Below are positions 46,971-59,145 of a stretch of DNA of 64,000 nt, in pieces. Origin of the DNA: Tolypeutes matacus (Eukaryota > Chordata > Mammalia > Cingulata > Chlamyphoridae); the NCBI GenBank assembly GCA_026826555.1, contig JAKSZT010054215.1, forward strand, positions 22,955,232 to 23,019,231, read 5' to 3'. The notes beneath the pieces were generated by a model that made no database searches, had not been told where the DNA came from, and worked only from the letters and a program-made list of their open reading frames with translations. Positions within the stretch are counted from its first letter, which is position 1. The number at the start of each line of letters is the position of its first letter. Made by a program: the position numbers and the translations under genes.

Positions 46971-47794
46971 CGTTTGCAATTATTTTGCTCTGTATGCTGC
47001 CTTAAAAGACAATTTTGAATTTGACACTATTGGCCATCTCTCTCTATTCTTTTGCTGCATTTCAAGTTGCAATAGGGAGATGTGAGTACATATATCTGTT
47101 GGACTTGTAAGCCGGGTTGCACATTTGGGTGAGAGAGCAGAGATTGAGATGCGTGAGCCACCTATGTTGAGGTGCTAGAAGAATCCAGAGGAGCATGCTG
47201 AGTGAGGAGAGGACGGCCAAGTACAGCATCTTGGTGGCAAGCCAGATACATGTAGGAGAGTGGAGGGCACTAAGAGGGACCAGGAAGTCCAAGAGGAGAA
47301 ACCTGCTTTCCCTTGCAGGCACCTTGACCCCTGGGAGACATCCCTAAGGGCTCTGTCCCAGGTTATTGCTCCTCTCTCTGTGTTCTCTCTTTTCAGAGAG
47401 CTGAGCTGTTTTCATGATATCAACTTGCTGCTAATGACTTCTACAACTATACCTCCTGCCCTGCCTTCACCTTCAAGCCACAGTCCTAGATCCCGTTCCC
47501 TCACTCAGTGGGGTACACTGACAGGTGCTACAGAACATGTATGGAAGGTGCTGAGCCAGATATGGTCAGAGATATAGATGTCTGCAGGTGAAAAGGAACA
47601 TTCTGATGCAAAGCTAAAGATTAGTGATGCAACAAAGGAAGAAGATGTGTGAAGAAGCTGGAAGGACTTAGCTTTGGGAAGGGGGGAGAAAGGAGGAATG
47701 GTAAATATAGAGCTATTTGGAAATTGAGATGTGCTTGCCTGTTTCGAATCTCTTTTCACTGAGCTCTGTCTCGAACAATGGTAGCACGTCACCA
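46971..47794. other. Unassigned sequence
   Basis: No supported gene or repeat. Frames of up to about 105 codons without known domains. Confidence 0.35.
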
Positions 47795-48019
47795 TTTGCT
47801 CTTTGCCTATTACTGTGCTATGTTCCCTATATACATCTCATTTTCTCCTCATAATGACCCTATGAGGAAGGTACTGTTATTAGCCTAATTTTTTACATGG
47901 GAAACTGAAGCCTATAATAGTTAAGAACTTTATCTAAGGACTTTCAGCTAGAATATGCTGGATCCAGGGTATGAATCCAGTTTGCAGAGTCCATACTCAT
48001 AACCAATATGCTTCAGAGC

Positions 48020-48023
<4 letters not shown>
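47795..48023 (-). mobile_element. MIR SINE
   Basis: Near complete reverse-complement MIR: 'gcctattactgtgctatgtt', 'cctcataatgaccctatgag' + gaaggtactgttattagcc, 'catgggaaactgaagcctat' and 'ggtatgaatccagtttgcag' + agtccatactcataacca. Confidence 0.85.
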
Positions 48024-48051
<28 letters not shown>

Positions 48052-48053
48052 CC
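48024..48053 (+). repeat. (AC)15 microsatellite
   Basis: Uninterrupted AC dinucleotide run directly after the MIR. It generates a spurious Thr-His frame. Confidence 0.95.
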
Positions 48054-48239
48054 TGTTAGTACACTTCCTTGGCACTTCCTGAGGCCCTCTGTAGCCCCAC
48101 TGCCAACCTGGTCTGTTATCTGCTTCTGTGGCTTCAGGATGCTTTGTTTCCTGCCAGGAGACAATTCCAGATAGAGGACTGCAGGCTTTTAAGGAAGTGG
48201 AGATGAGCAAGTGTCCCTGTCTAATCTGTTCTGACCACA

Positions 48240-48540
48240 GTATGAAGAAGTAGGATCAAAGAAGGGAAAAGAAAGTTGAGGCTGGAGAATGGATGGCCTT
48301 GAGTTCAAGAATGTGGAGTTGAGAGATGTAATTTATTTTGGTGGTGCAGAGTCACTGAAGGTTTTTGATGAAATCTATGCTTTAAGGAGATGAACCTGAC
48401 AGCTGGGTGTGGGATAGATCAGAGGGTACAGGTGAGAGGCCAGTCAAGAAGCTTTGGCAATAGGCCAGGTGAGAGGCAACAGGGCTGGTGGGCTGAGTAG
48501 GGAGAACAGAAAAGAGAGGATGGGAGCTACAAGAGAAAGA
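48240..48540 (-). mobile_element. L2-like LINE fragment
   Basis: 'agagtcactgaaggtttttg' + atgaaatctatg, 'agatgaacctgacagctggg' and 'caataggccaggtgagaggc' follow the order of a reverse-complement L2 body. Diverged, non-coding. Confidence 0.5.
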
Positions 48541-48639
48541 ACTTTCCCAGAGGCCCTGTTGGAGAATATATTTATCTAGCTGCCAAGAGAACTAATAGAA
48601 AAGAATATCTTACTCACTTAGCACTTAATCCAATTTAGA

Positions 48640-49050
48640 TTCTTTAGCTGAGCTTTCAAAGGCCCTCCCTATTCATCTTGTCTTCTCACAACTTCACAAC
48701 TTTCATCCTCCACTATGGGTAAGCTGATTTCATCTCACTGTTCAGAACATGCTGTGATTGATGCTGTACCTCAGAATCTGTCCCTAACTCCTAGGATGCC
48801 CTTTCCTTTCTTTTCTCCATCTAGTCAAGATAACTTTCAAATCCCACTTCCCCCCAAAAGCATGTACTGATTACACAGACACTTGCTTATTTTCTTCTCT
48901 TCTAAACTCCCAAACCCTTCAAAGCTATTCCACATGGGTTAGTGGATTGTGTCTTCTTGAGCTGCTTGGGAAAGTTGGTTTCCACCTTGTCTTGTGCTCC
49001 ATCTGTATCTGCCTCATAGCCTGGCCTGATGTGGAGCACATAGAAAGCCA
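48640..49050 (+). mobile_element. L2 LINE 3' fragment
   Basis: 'tgagctttcaaaggccctcc', 'cctaggatgccctttccttt', 'agtcaagataactttcaaat' + cccacttcc and 'gtgctccatctgtatctgcc' + tcatagcctggcctgatgtggagcacatag follow the L2 3' end in plus orientation. It faces the L2-like piece at 48240-48540. Confidence 0.6.
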
Positions 49051-49604
49051 TGGGCGATTACAATTTGCAGGTAGAGAAACTGGTTTCTATATGGAGCTTT
49101 GACATGCAGCCATTAGTTCTTTCTAAAGCTCAGGTTTCAATCAAATGCCTCCTTACTGAAGGGAGGTGTTGTGAAAAGCAAGGAGAGGTGACTGGAGATG
49201 AGGTAGCAGAGGGGGACGGCAGGCTAGAAAGGGAGTCACTGTGAGTGTGCAGGCTTTGCTGCTCCCTGATTTTTCTTACCCCTATAAACTCTGGACCACA
49301 TCTGTCCTGGCTGAAGATATGTCCTTTTCTTTGCCTTTGGGACAAGAGCGAGCCCAAGGACCCTGGGAAAGCAATAGCAACGAATGGCCAGGACTAAAGC
49401 AGAAGAACCGACTTTGCATGAATACCCATGACCAGGGCACTGATGGTAATTAGGGAAAGTTGCCATGCCCTACTGCTCCACGACTGGCACAAGCCCATGT
49501 TGCATTAGCATCTCCGCTCAGATGTGTCTTCATAGCACCTGTCCCCTGAAAGTCCATGATAGAGGCTAGCTTAGTGCTGTCTGATTGCTAATACATTTTG
49601 TTAT
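49051..49604. other. Unassigned sequence
   Basis: No supported feature. Short overlapping frames without domains. Confidence 0.35.
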
Positions 49605-49835
49605 TTATTTAGCAAGCCCTTCTCTAGTGCTCATCACTTGTGTTTAAAAATGCCAGCTCCTTTGAGCTTTACAATAACGTCGGGGGTAGATACTATTACC
49701 ATCATCACCCCCATTTTAATATGGGAAATTTGGGGCACAGAGGATTTTAGTAAATTGCTCCTGTTCCCACGGAACTGGAGAGTATAGGGGCAGGGCTTAA
49801 ATCCAGGTATTGCGGCTCCACAGTCCCCGATCCTC
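49605..49835 (-). mobile_element. MIR SINE
   Basis: Reverse-complement MIR: 'ctctagtgctcatcacttgt', 'gagctttacaataacgtcgg', 'tactattaccatcatcaccc' + ccattttaatatgggaaa, and 'gggcagggcttaaatccagg'. Confidence 0.75.
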
Positions 49836-51264
49836 ACCACCACTCTCAGTCAATTTGACCACTGCTTTGCTGAGTGGGTTTCAGCTGCCTGGGGATAGAG
49901 TAGCACTGAGGTCAGTAGGTTCCTGGTGGGGAAAAGATGGCAGAAAGAGGAGAGTTGAAAGCCAAGACATCTACCCTTGTCTTACAATTTACACAGGACC
50001 TGGCTAGGAGTTAGAGTTGTCCTTGCTCCCTCTTAACTGAGGAATCCTCAAAGCCAACCCCAGATATTAAAAAGTAGCAATTAGATGTTGTCCTTGGTAA
50101 TTCATCATCTGTGCTCCCTGACAGGAAGGAACAGATGCAGAGGGACGATCATGCTGTCGTGGATGTTGCCGCACAATTTGGGCTTGATGGATGTCACTCC
50201 CTCCTGCTTTTCCATGCAGACAACCCAGGACATGGCAGGGTGGGGAGGTCTCTCATCAGTCGCTCCTTCAATCTAGATGGCTGGAGCTTTCCAGGAATTT
50301 AGCTGCCTATGAGGACAGCTTTTCAGTGGTAACACACTGGGATGATTTTTGGAGCAGGTGTTTTTGTTTTTGTTAACTTTGTAGTCTTGGAAGCAGTGAC
50401 ATTATCTATCTATTAATATGTTGAAACTCTTAGCAGGCTAGCATTTTCTGTTTTTCTTTGAGAAAAAGGGCAGAGCTCTGTTCTCACTATGGTGGCTCAG
50501 AGGTGGCAAATGGTAAATGCCCCAAACAGCCTTCCCAGCAGGAAAGAGCAGGAAGGCCTTTATAGAGCATCTCTGATATTTGGGAACTGAGTGTTGGTAT
50601 ATTTGTTGGAAAAGAGAGAGACTTCCTTTTTCTATATAACTTGAAGGGTATGTAAAGCTCTTCTTGTCCTACCCAGCTAGGCTGACAAAGGATTCCACAT
50701 TCCTCCCATTGGAGTGCTGACCATTTGGGTCAAGACTTCACAATTTTTGGAATCTCCATTTTTAAACTGATGGTATTTGGGGGACTTGTATGTGTTTGCT
50801 TGTGTGTACAAATAGCATAAACTATTGCTATATTAGAATAACAGTCCTAAAGAGACCTTATAAAAATATAGTACTATCAAATTACATTTAATATCCTCTT
50901 ATTGTATTATATACATATATGATTTGTGATATAACAAGGGTTATTCTAGAACTTAGGGTATCTGAAGGGATGTGGGAGTTGAGTGCAACCACTAGGCGAG
51001 AATGGAAGGTATATCTGTATGCAAGAGAGCTTTCTTGGGAAAGAAGATTGTTTTTTGCCTTGCCATTCCCCAGTGTAACTGGGAATATAGAGGAGGAGGC
51101 AGACTCAAGGGATGAAAACGAGACAATAAAAAAGCTACTGTCATCACTAAATCTCAACTCTCCTTGGAAGATTTTATAAATTTGTTAATGATAGATAAAA
51201 TCTCAGTTCATGATGTGTGTAGGAAGCATATATTTTATTTGTGTAGGTGTGATACCTTACCTTG
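49836..51264. other. Unassigned sequence
   Basis: About 1.4 kb without recognised gene or repeat. Frames of 60-89 codons only. Confidence 0.35.
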
Positions 51265-54200
51265 CTTTTTTAAAGATATATTTTTATTACAAAGTTGTGA
51301 ACTTACAAAACAATCCTGCACATGTGTAGAATTTCCATATAGCACCCCTTCACCAACATACCACACAGTTGTGGAATATTTCTTACATACTATGAGATAA
51401 TATCATCAGACTATTACCACTGACTATAGCATAGTCCAGAGCGTACATTTGACATATTTTTTCCATATCCCCCTATTATTAACACAGTACAAATATTACA
51501 GTAATTTAATATGATGTTAAGTATAGTTCACAGGTTACATTAATTGTATTTTTCCCATGCTTCCCGCATTCCCACCACCCTGCAATAGTGATGTACATAT
51601 GTTCTAGTTCACAGAAGGACATTTTTGCATCTGTACTATTAATCACAATTCTCATCCACCTTTGGGTTCACTGTGTAATTCAGTCCTTAGATTATTCTCT
51701 AGTTTTCTTTCAATTTACATTTACATCCCTAGACTACCTTTTTCAGCCACAATCCCATTTATAAACCAGCTGCTACTCACTATAATGTGTTACCATCAAC
51801 TCTATCTATTTCCACACTTTTATAGTCAAGTTAATTAAAACTTCTACATACATGAAACATCAGTACTCCACATCCTCTCTAGCTCTTGTTTTCTGTTTTT
51901 TTTTTTTAAATTAATGGCCATGCAGTGTGAGATGATATCTCATTGTCGTTTTGATTTGCATTTCCCTAATAGCTAGTGATATTGAACATTTTTTCATGTG
52001 CTTTTTGGCCATTTGTATTTCTTCTTTAGAGAAATGTCTGTTTAAGTAATTTTTTAAATTGGATTGCTTGCTCTTTTATTGTTGAGTTATATCATCTCTT
52101 TATACAGAATGGAAACCAAACACTTACTGGGTATGTGGTTTCCAAATATTTTCTCCCATTGAGTGGGCTGCCTTTTCACATTCTTGATGAAGTCCTTTGA
52201 ATCAAAAAAGTGTTTAAGTTTGAGGAGGTCCCATTTATCCATGTTTTCTTTTGTTGCCCATGTTTTTGGTATAAGAATCCACCACCTACCACCAGATCTT
52301 GAAGCTGTTTTCCCACATTTTCTTCTAGAAGCTTTATGGTTCTAGCTTTTATATTTAGGTCCCTGGCCCATTTTGAGTTAATTTTTGTTAAAGGTGTGAG
52401 CCAGGGGTCCTTTCTTTCTTTTGGCTATGGATATCCATTTCTCCCAGCACCATTTGTTTAATAGACTGTTCTGCTCCAGCTGGGTGGGTTTGACAGGCTA
52501 GTCAAAAATCACTTGACTATAGATGTGAGGGTCTGTTTCTGAGCCATCAATTCAGCTCCATTGGTCTACGTGTCTATCCTTATGTCAGTACCATGCTGTT
52601 TTTACCACTGTAGCCAGATAATATGATTTAAAATCTGGAAATGAGAGTCCTCCAACTATGCTTTTCATTTTTAAGGTGTTTCTGGCTGTTCAGGGCCCCT
52701 TACCCTTCCAAATAAATTCTATATTCATGTTTTCCATTTGTTTAAAAATTGCTGGTGGAGTTTTTATCAGGATTGCATTGAATCTGTATATCAATTTGGA
52801 CAGAGTTGACATCTTAATGATATTTAGTCTTCCAATCCATGAGCATGGAATATTCTTCCAATTATTTAGGTCTTTTGTAAATTTCTTTTAGCAATGCAGT
52901 GAAGTTTTCTGAATACAATTGCTTTACATCCTTGGTTAAGCATATTCCTAAATATTTGATTCTTTTAGTCGCTATTGTAGATGAAAATTTTTTCCTGACT
53001 TCCTCCACAGATTGCGCATAACAATTGTATAGAAATTTTTGCATGTTGATCTTGTATCCTGACACTACTGAAATCATTTATTAGCTCTAGCAGCTTTGTG
53101 GTAGAGTTTTTGAGACTTCTAGATATAGGATCATATCATTTTTATATAGTAAAAGTTTTACTTCTTTCTTTCCAATTTGGATGTCTTTTATTTCTTTTTC
53201 TTGCTTGGTTGCTCTAAGCTAGAACCTCTAATGCTATATTATTAAACAACAGTGGTGACAGTGGACATCCTTGTCTTGTTATTGATCTCAGTGGGAAAGC
53301 TTTCGGTCTTTCCCCATTGAGTACAATGTTAGCTGTGGTTTTTTTGTATATGGCCTTTATCATGTTGAGAAAGTTCCCTTCAATTCCTATCTTTTGGAGT
53401 ATTTTTATCAAGAAAAGATGCTGTATTTTGTCAAATCATCATGTAATTTTTCTTCTTTCATTTATTAATGTGGAGTATTATGCTGATTGATTTCCTGTGT
53501 TGCACCACTTTTGTATGCCTACTATAAAACCACCTTGATCATGATGAATAATTCTTTTAATGTATTCTTGGATTTGGCTAGAAAGTATTTTGTTGAGGAT
53601 TTTTGCATCTGTATTCATTAGGGAAATGGATCTGTAATTTTCTTTTTTCTAATATCTTTGCCTGGTTTTGGTATTAGGATGATATTGGCTTTGTAGCATG
53701 CATTTGGTAGCATTCCTTCTTGTTCAATTTTTTGGAAGAGCTTGAGTAAGATTGGTATTAAATCTTCTTTAAATGTTTGGTAGAACTCACCTATGAAACC
53801 ATCTGGTCCTGGGTTTTTCATTTTGGGGAGTTGTTTGATGACTGTTTCAATCTCTTTACTTGTGATTGGTTTGTTGAGGTCTTCAGTTTCTTCTAGGGTC
53901 AGTATAGGTTGTTGGTATGTTCCTAGGAATTTTTCCATTTTGTCTACACTGTCTAGTTGGTTGGTTTACAGTTGTTTATAGTATCCTCTTATGATCTCTT
54001 TTATTTCTATGGGGGTCAGTAGTATATCCCCATTTTCATTTTTTATTTTATTTATTTCTGTCTTCTCTCAATTTTTCTTTGTCAGTCTAGCTAAGGGTTT
54101 GTGGATTTTGTTAATCTTCTCAAAATACCAACTTTTGTTTTTGTTTATTCTCTCTATTGTTTTTTTTTTTTTCTAAATTTCATTTATTTCTGCTCTGATC

Positions 54201-55922
54201 TTTGTTATTTTATTCCTTCTACTTGCTTTGGGAATAGTTTGCTGCTCTTTTTCTAGTCCTTCCATCTGTGTAGTTAGGTTATTTTGATTTTAGCTTTTTC
54301 TTCTTTTTTTAACTTAAGCATTGAGGGCTATAAATTTCCCTCTCAGCACTGCCCTCACTGCATCCCATAGGTTCTGATATGTTGTGTTCTCATTTTCATT
54401 TGTCTGCAGGTATTTATTGATTTCTCTCAAAATTTCTTCTTTGACCCACTGATTATTTAGGAATGTTTTGTTTAGTTTCCATACATTTGAGAATTATCCC
54501 TTTTTCTACCTCTTGTTGACTTCCAACTTTATTCCATTATTATCAGAGAAAGTGCTTTGTATAATTTCAATCTTGTTGAATTTATTGAGATCTGCTTTGT
54601 GACCCAACATAAGGTCTATTCTGGAGAAAGATCCATAAGCACTTGAGAAGAATGTATATTCTGCTGTTTTGGGGTGCAATGATATGTATAAGTCTATTAG
54701 GTTTAGTCCATTTTATCATATTACTCAATCGCTCTGTTTCTTTATTGATCTTCTACCTAGGTGTTCTATCCAATGATAGATTGCCGTATTGAGGTCTCCA
54801 CCTATTATTGTAGTGGTATCTATTTCTCCCTTCAGTTTTGCCAGTGTTTGCCTCATTTACCTTGGGGCTTCCTGGTTAGGTGCATATACATTTATGATTG
54901 TTATTTCTTCCTGGTGAATTGCCCCTTTTATTAATATATAATGTCTCTTCTTGTCTCTAATAACAATTTCGCTTTTAAAGTCTATTTCATCTGTTATAAG
55001 TACAGGTACTCCAGCTCTCTTTTGGTTACTGCATGTGTGGAATATCTTTTTCCAGCCTTTCACTTTCAGTCTATTGCTATCCTTGGGTCTAAGGTAAGTC
55101 TATTGTAAATAACATATAGATGGCTCATATTTTCCTATCCATTCTGCCAGTCTGTGTCTTTTGATTGGGGGAGTTCAATCCATTAATATTCAAAGGTATT
55201 ACTATAAAGGCCGTTCTTATTTCACCCATTTTGACCTTTGGGTTTTATATGTCATATTTTATTTTCAGCATTCTTTTTTACACTTTTAGTTACTTGTTCT
55301 GATATAATCATCATTTCTAGACTCCCTTTCAAGCCTCTCCCTCTGTCTTTTCTTTTCAGGCTGTAACACTCCCTTTAGTATTTCCTGCAAAGTCAGTTTC
55401 TTGGTTACAAAGACTCTCAGTTTCTATTTATCTGTGAATATTCTAAACTTCTCTTATTTTTGAAAGACAATCTTGCCAGATATATGATTCATATTAAATA
55501 CATCATACCACTGCCTTCTTGCCTTTATGGTTTTTGATGAGAAATCAGCACTTAATCTTATTGGGTATCCCTTGTATGTGATGCATCACTTTTCTTTTGC
55601 TGCTTCCAGAATTCTCTCTTTGTCTTTGGCATTTGACATCTGATTAGTATGTGTCTCGGAGTTGATCTATTTGGGTTTATTTGGATGGGAGTATGTCGTG
55701 CTTCTTAGACACAGATATCTATATCCTTCAATAGGGTTGGGAAATTTTCTACCATTATTCCTTCATATATTACTTCTGCCCCCTTTCCCTTCTCTCCTCC
55801 TTCTGAAACACCCTTGACATGTATGCTTGTACATCTTTTGTTGTCATTTAGTTCCCTGAGACCCTGTTCAATTTTTTCATTCTTTTCTTCATCTGTTCTT
55901 TCGTATGTTCACTTTTGGAGGC
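51265..55922 (-). mobile_element. Long decayed L1 (ORF1 part, ORF2, 3' UTR)
   Basis: Minus-strand L1 of about 4.7 kb. The 3' UTR (51265-51890) has AATAAA in reverse near 51285. The ORF2 RT is seen in pieces: 52862-53077 (VSGYKINMQK...IATKRIKYLGI), 53214-53411 ([19 protein letters not shown]...[13 protein letters not shown]) and 53618-53938 (PITSKEIE...[16 protein letters not shown]). The endonuclease part is at 54857-55063 (KRAGVPVLITDEIDFKSE...YAPNQEAP). The ORF1 C-terminal half is at about 55260-55920. The RT active site reads YKND rather than FADD (about 53134-53147), and the ORF2 C-terminus is missing between 51880 and 51900. The element stops at 55922 against an LTR. Confidence 0.9.
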
Positions 55923-56395
55923 TGTGTTAGTCAGGGTTCTCTAGGGAAACAGAATCAACAAGAAATATCTCTAAATAGTATGAAATTTTATAAAATTCTC
56001 ACACATGACCATGGGGATGCATAAGTCCAGATTTCACAGGCAGGCTGCAAACCAGGGGCTCTGATGAATGTCCAGAGTAAGGAGCTCCAAGTGTCAGCTC
56101 ATCCTACAGGGCAATTAGTAATCTAAAAAGGAGCTAAAGCACCTGTTTGGGGGGGGGTCCAGGAGATCAGAAGAGCATCCTGTAACATCTTTGAAAGTAT
56201 GTAGACCAGGCTGACTCCTGATTCCAAGACCCAGCTGAACTCATTTTAGAGGAATTTGAATTCATCTCTGGGGTAGCTTGGCTCAGATCTTTGGCTCCTG
56301 AGTTGATTAATGGGTCTTATTCTTGAGACTAAATTTCAAGAACCATGAATCAGTTTTCATGGTTGGATCTCTATCTTGTCCCCAGGCCTAAAATG
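55923..56395 (-). mobile_element. ERVL/MaLR-type LTR, reverse orientation, end uncertain
   Basis: Starts 'tgtgttagtcagggttctct' and keeps close similarity to 60387-60550 for about 165 bp, including 'gcaggctgcaaaccaggggc'. It then diverges from it. The right end is not defined. Pieces around 56210-56390 could belong to the same LTR or another element. It lies at the broken edge of the minus-strand L1. Confidence 0.6.
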
Positions 56396-56682
56396 ATAAA
56401 ATGCCTAACCTGATAAACTTCCCATCTCCCTTTGACTTATCTAGGTCATCTCTTATCTTTTTCATTCTCTTTTCTTTGAATCCCCCTTCCTCCCACCCCA
56501 CAGACACACTTCCTGGGGGCAAGAGACCTCCAAAACCCATTCTTGGAACTATAACTCACTACTGCCTACAAACTTTCCCAATGTTCATGGAAGAGTCTGT
56601 TCCTGGACTCCTATTGCTAATCTTGTCTACCAGAAACTACTATTGCTAGATTCATTATATACAACTTGCTGGTCTATACTGC
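56396..56682. other. Unassigned, pyrimidine-rich sequence
   Basis: No gene supported. The 82-codon frame at 56401-56649 has no recognisable domain. Confidence 0.35.
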
Positions 56683-56780
56683 TGTTTCTCAAGTGTGCCT
56701 CTAACTTACTAAATCAGAATTTCTAGAACTGGCAATGGAAATCTGCATTTCTTACAAGCCCTTATAATTGAGCACTGGAA
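56683..56780 (+). mobile_element. Degenerate MER5-like fragment
   Basis: 'aaatcagaatttctagaact' ... 'gaaatctgcatttcttacaa' + gcccttata follows the central and right part of MER5, directly left of a better preserved copy. Confidence 0.45.
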
Positions 56781-56787
56781 TAGACCA

Positions 56788-56980
56788 GTGGTTCTCAAAC
56801 TTGAGTGTGCATCAGAATCACCGGGAAAACTTCATTAAACAGGCATATGGGCCCCATTCCTGGAATTTCTGATTCGGTAGATTAAGAATGGGGGCCTATA
56901 AATTTGTACTTCTAATAAATTCCCAAGTGCTGCTGATGCCACTGGTTTAGGGATCACATTTTGAGAAATACTGATCTAGA
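56788..56980 (+). mobile_element. MER5A-type hAT DNA transposon
   Basis: Complete non-autonomous element with the terminal inverted repeat start 'cagtggttctcaaacttgag' + tgtgcatcagaatcacc and end 'cacattttgagaaatactg'. Flanks GAATAGAC and ATCTAGAC may be a decayed 8-bp target duplication. Confidence 0.85.
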
Positions 56981-57005
56981 CAATTACTTGACTTTACACT
57001 ATCTA

Positions 57006-57081
57006 CCTAACTGGAGTTTCTCTTCATAGTGACAACTCACCTGCCTAACTGGAGTTTCTCTCCATAGCGACAGATCACCCT
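57006..57081 (+). repeat. 38-bp tandem duplication
   Basis: Two direct copies starting CCTAACTGGAGTTTCTC at 57006 and 57044 with a few substitutions. Local duplication of single-copy DNA, no known family. Confidence 0.9.
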
Positions 57082-58470
57082 TTCCAGACATGCCTCACCC
57101 CAGATGAAGGCTCAAGTTCCTCCCAGTCTGGCATTTTCATGACTCATTGTGGAATGAGATATATCAGGCTCCAAATGTCCTGATTTTATTTGTGATCAGA
57201 GCCTGGGCTTTAGAATAAAAACAGGTGATGCCATAGATTCTTGGAACTGAGAAGTTAATCAAGGTACCTGTAGGAACACTATTTTTTGTTTTTTAGGTTT
57301 TTGAAAATTAAATGCTGGTCATCTTGATTCAAGTGTCTCTGCTTTGATTCCACCCAATGAAGGAGGAAGTGAAGGATGCTGCTTTGTTTTGTGAACATGG
57401 AACTCAAACCTCAAAACTGGAATGCTGGAGGAACATGGCAGTTTCTACTGCGCAAAGGATGTTCTCAGACTTAGTAAGAGCATAGTATATGAATAAGAAT
57501 GTTCCTGGGTTCCCAGTATTGCAACATGCCTGTTGGTTTCTGGCTTCCCTGGCATGACACATTTAGTCTACTTTAGGTCCCAGCCCCGGTGGAAGCTTAT
57601 ATGGAGACTTATTTATTTGCTTCTTGATCCAGCAAAGTTGTTTGAATTAAGCATGCTTGCTGCTTGCTCTAGTGAACAAAGCAAATTAATCAGGGTGTAG
57701 AGGAATTTAATTTGGGGTTGCTTCTTTGGACTGACCTGGGCTTCTGATATAGTCTCTTTTCCTGGGAGAAGGCAGAAGAACTGAGCTGTGTGCATTGGTT
57801 GGGGTCCTGGCAGAAAACAGATGGCGCACCTAAGGGTCAGTTGAACTGAGTCTAATCCAACACAGGCAAGAGGAGAGTCAAAGGAACCATCAAATGATGG
57901 TGAAGACACCAGGGCCCAGTAATAGTGTGAATCTGCTACTACCTCTAGGTTTGAAGAGACAAAGACAGGTAGTTGTTCCTGGAACCCAGTGACAGCTGTA
58001 GACATGGGAAAGGAACCACCCGAGAGGAGTATTGCCTTAGATACAGGACTTCTGCACTGCAGCAGGGCAGCAAGGAAGCTGGGGGAATAAATGCCCTGAC
58101 CTTTCCCTTTTCTTTGCCTCTGATTACCTGCTAGTGTTGGCTAAAGCCAGAGGGCAAGGGAGATCAGGTGATGTAATCCATAGAGAACCTCCATGGGCAT
58201 AGAGCAGATTAGAGAAAGGAGAAGAATGGATGGGGAAGGTATGATAGAGAATAATCAGTACATTGGATGTCAGGAGTCTCCTAAAATGTTCAAAGCGGCT
58301 CCAGTCTCAGCTCAACTTAGCAGTTTGGTGTTTGCAAATCTTTGCCTCTGATGTCAGAATGACCTGCTTCAGAGAGGGGACAGGAGTCCTTCACTTGGTG
58401 GATATTCACTCCTTCTTAAATAATTTTTCTCTATTTGCTTCCAAAACATGGCAGGCTCTTTTTTCATTAG
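57082..58470. other. Unassigned sequence
   Basis: About 1.4 kb without a supported gene. A 130-codon minus-strand frame (57613-58005) shows no recognisable domain. Confidence 0.35.
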
Positions 58471-58526
58471 TTTTTCACACTAACTAGTAAGGACCATGTT
58501 TTTCACACTAACTAGCAAGGACCATG
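58471..58526 (+). repeat. 28-bp tandem duplication
   Basis: TTTTTCACACTAACTAG(T/C) AAGGACCATG is present at 58471-58498 and 58499-58526 with one mismatch. Confidence 0.92.
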
Positions 58527-58984
58527 TTTCTGAATTTGCATGTTGTATTATACCCCTCAAGTAGCTTAGAGTGAGGCATAGTTCAGGTAACTTTTGATTC
58601 TGGGGGTAGAAAGAATAAGGGCCTGAAGCATGGGTAGAAGAGATTTATATGTAGTTGTATGGGTTGGGAAAGCGCTCATCATTCAAATGTATAATATGTA
58701 CATGAAGTTGCTGGTTTCCTTGGATGGAGAGAAAAGATGTGAAGAAAGGTAATTGGCAATAGTGATGAGAAAGAAGGAGAATCCTGAGGACCAACTTAAT
58801 TAGTTTAGTATTTTGCCTATGGCAAGTCATCCAAAGATTCACATGGCAAGAAAAATGGAGAGCTTCCCAGTTTTACTGCAGTGGGCTTCACAGGAGCAAG
58901 AAATAAACTTTGGTAGTGTTAAACCACTGAGATTTCAGGAACAATTTGTCACTGCAGCATAAATTGCTCATCCTGACTAATATA

Positions 58985-59145
58985 AAACCCAAATGAAATG
59001 TTGGTACCTTTGAAGATTTCCTTGTAGTGCTACAGAAGAGGTTTGCCCCTTCTGGTTTTCTATGGCATCTTGCCTTGCCTTGATTGTAACAATTATCCCA
59101 TTGTTTATACTCCTTAAGAGCAGGCACTGTCTTTCATACTTAAAA
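58985..59145 (+). mobile_element. L2 LINE fragment (weak)
   Basis: 'tgtttatactccttaagagc' + aggcactgtctttcat resembles the L2 3' segment before its terminal tail. The left part is diverged. Confidence 0.4.

Noticed and set aside
47971..48174. Frame with alternating Thr-His
   Set aside because: Produced by the AC microsatellite at 48024-48053.
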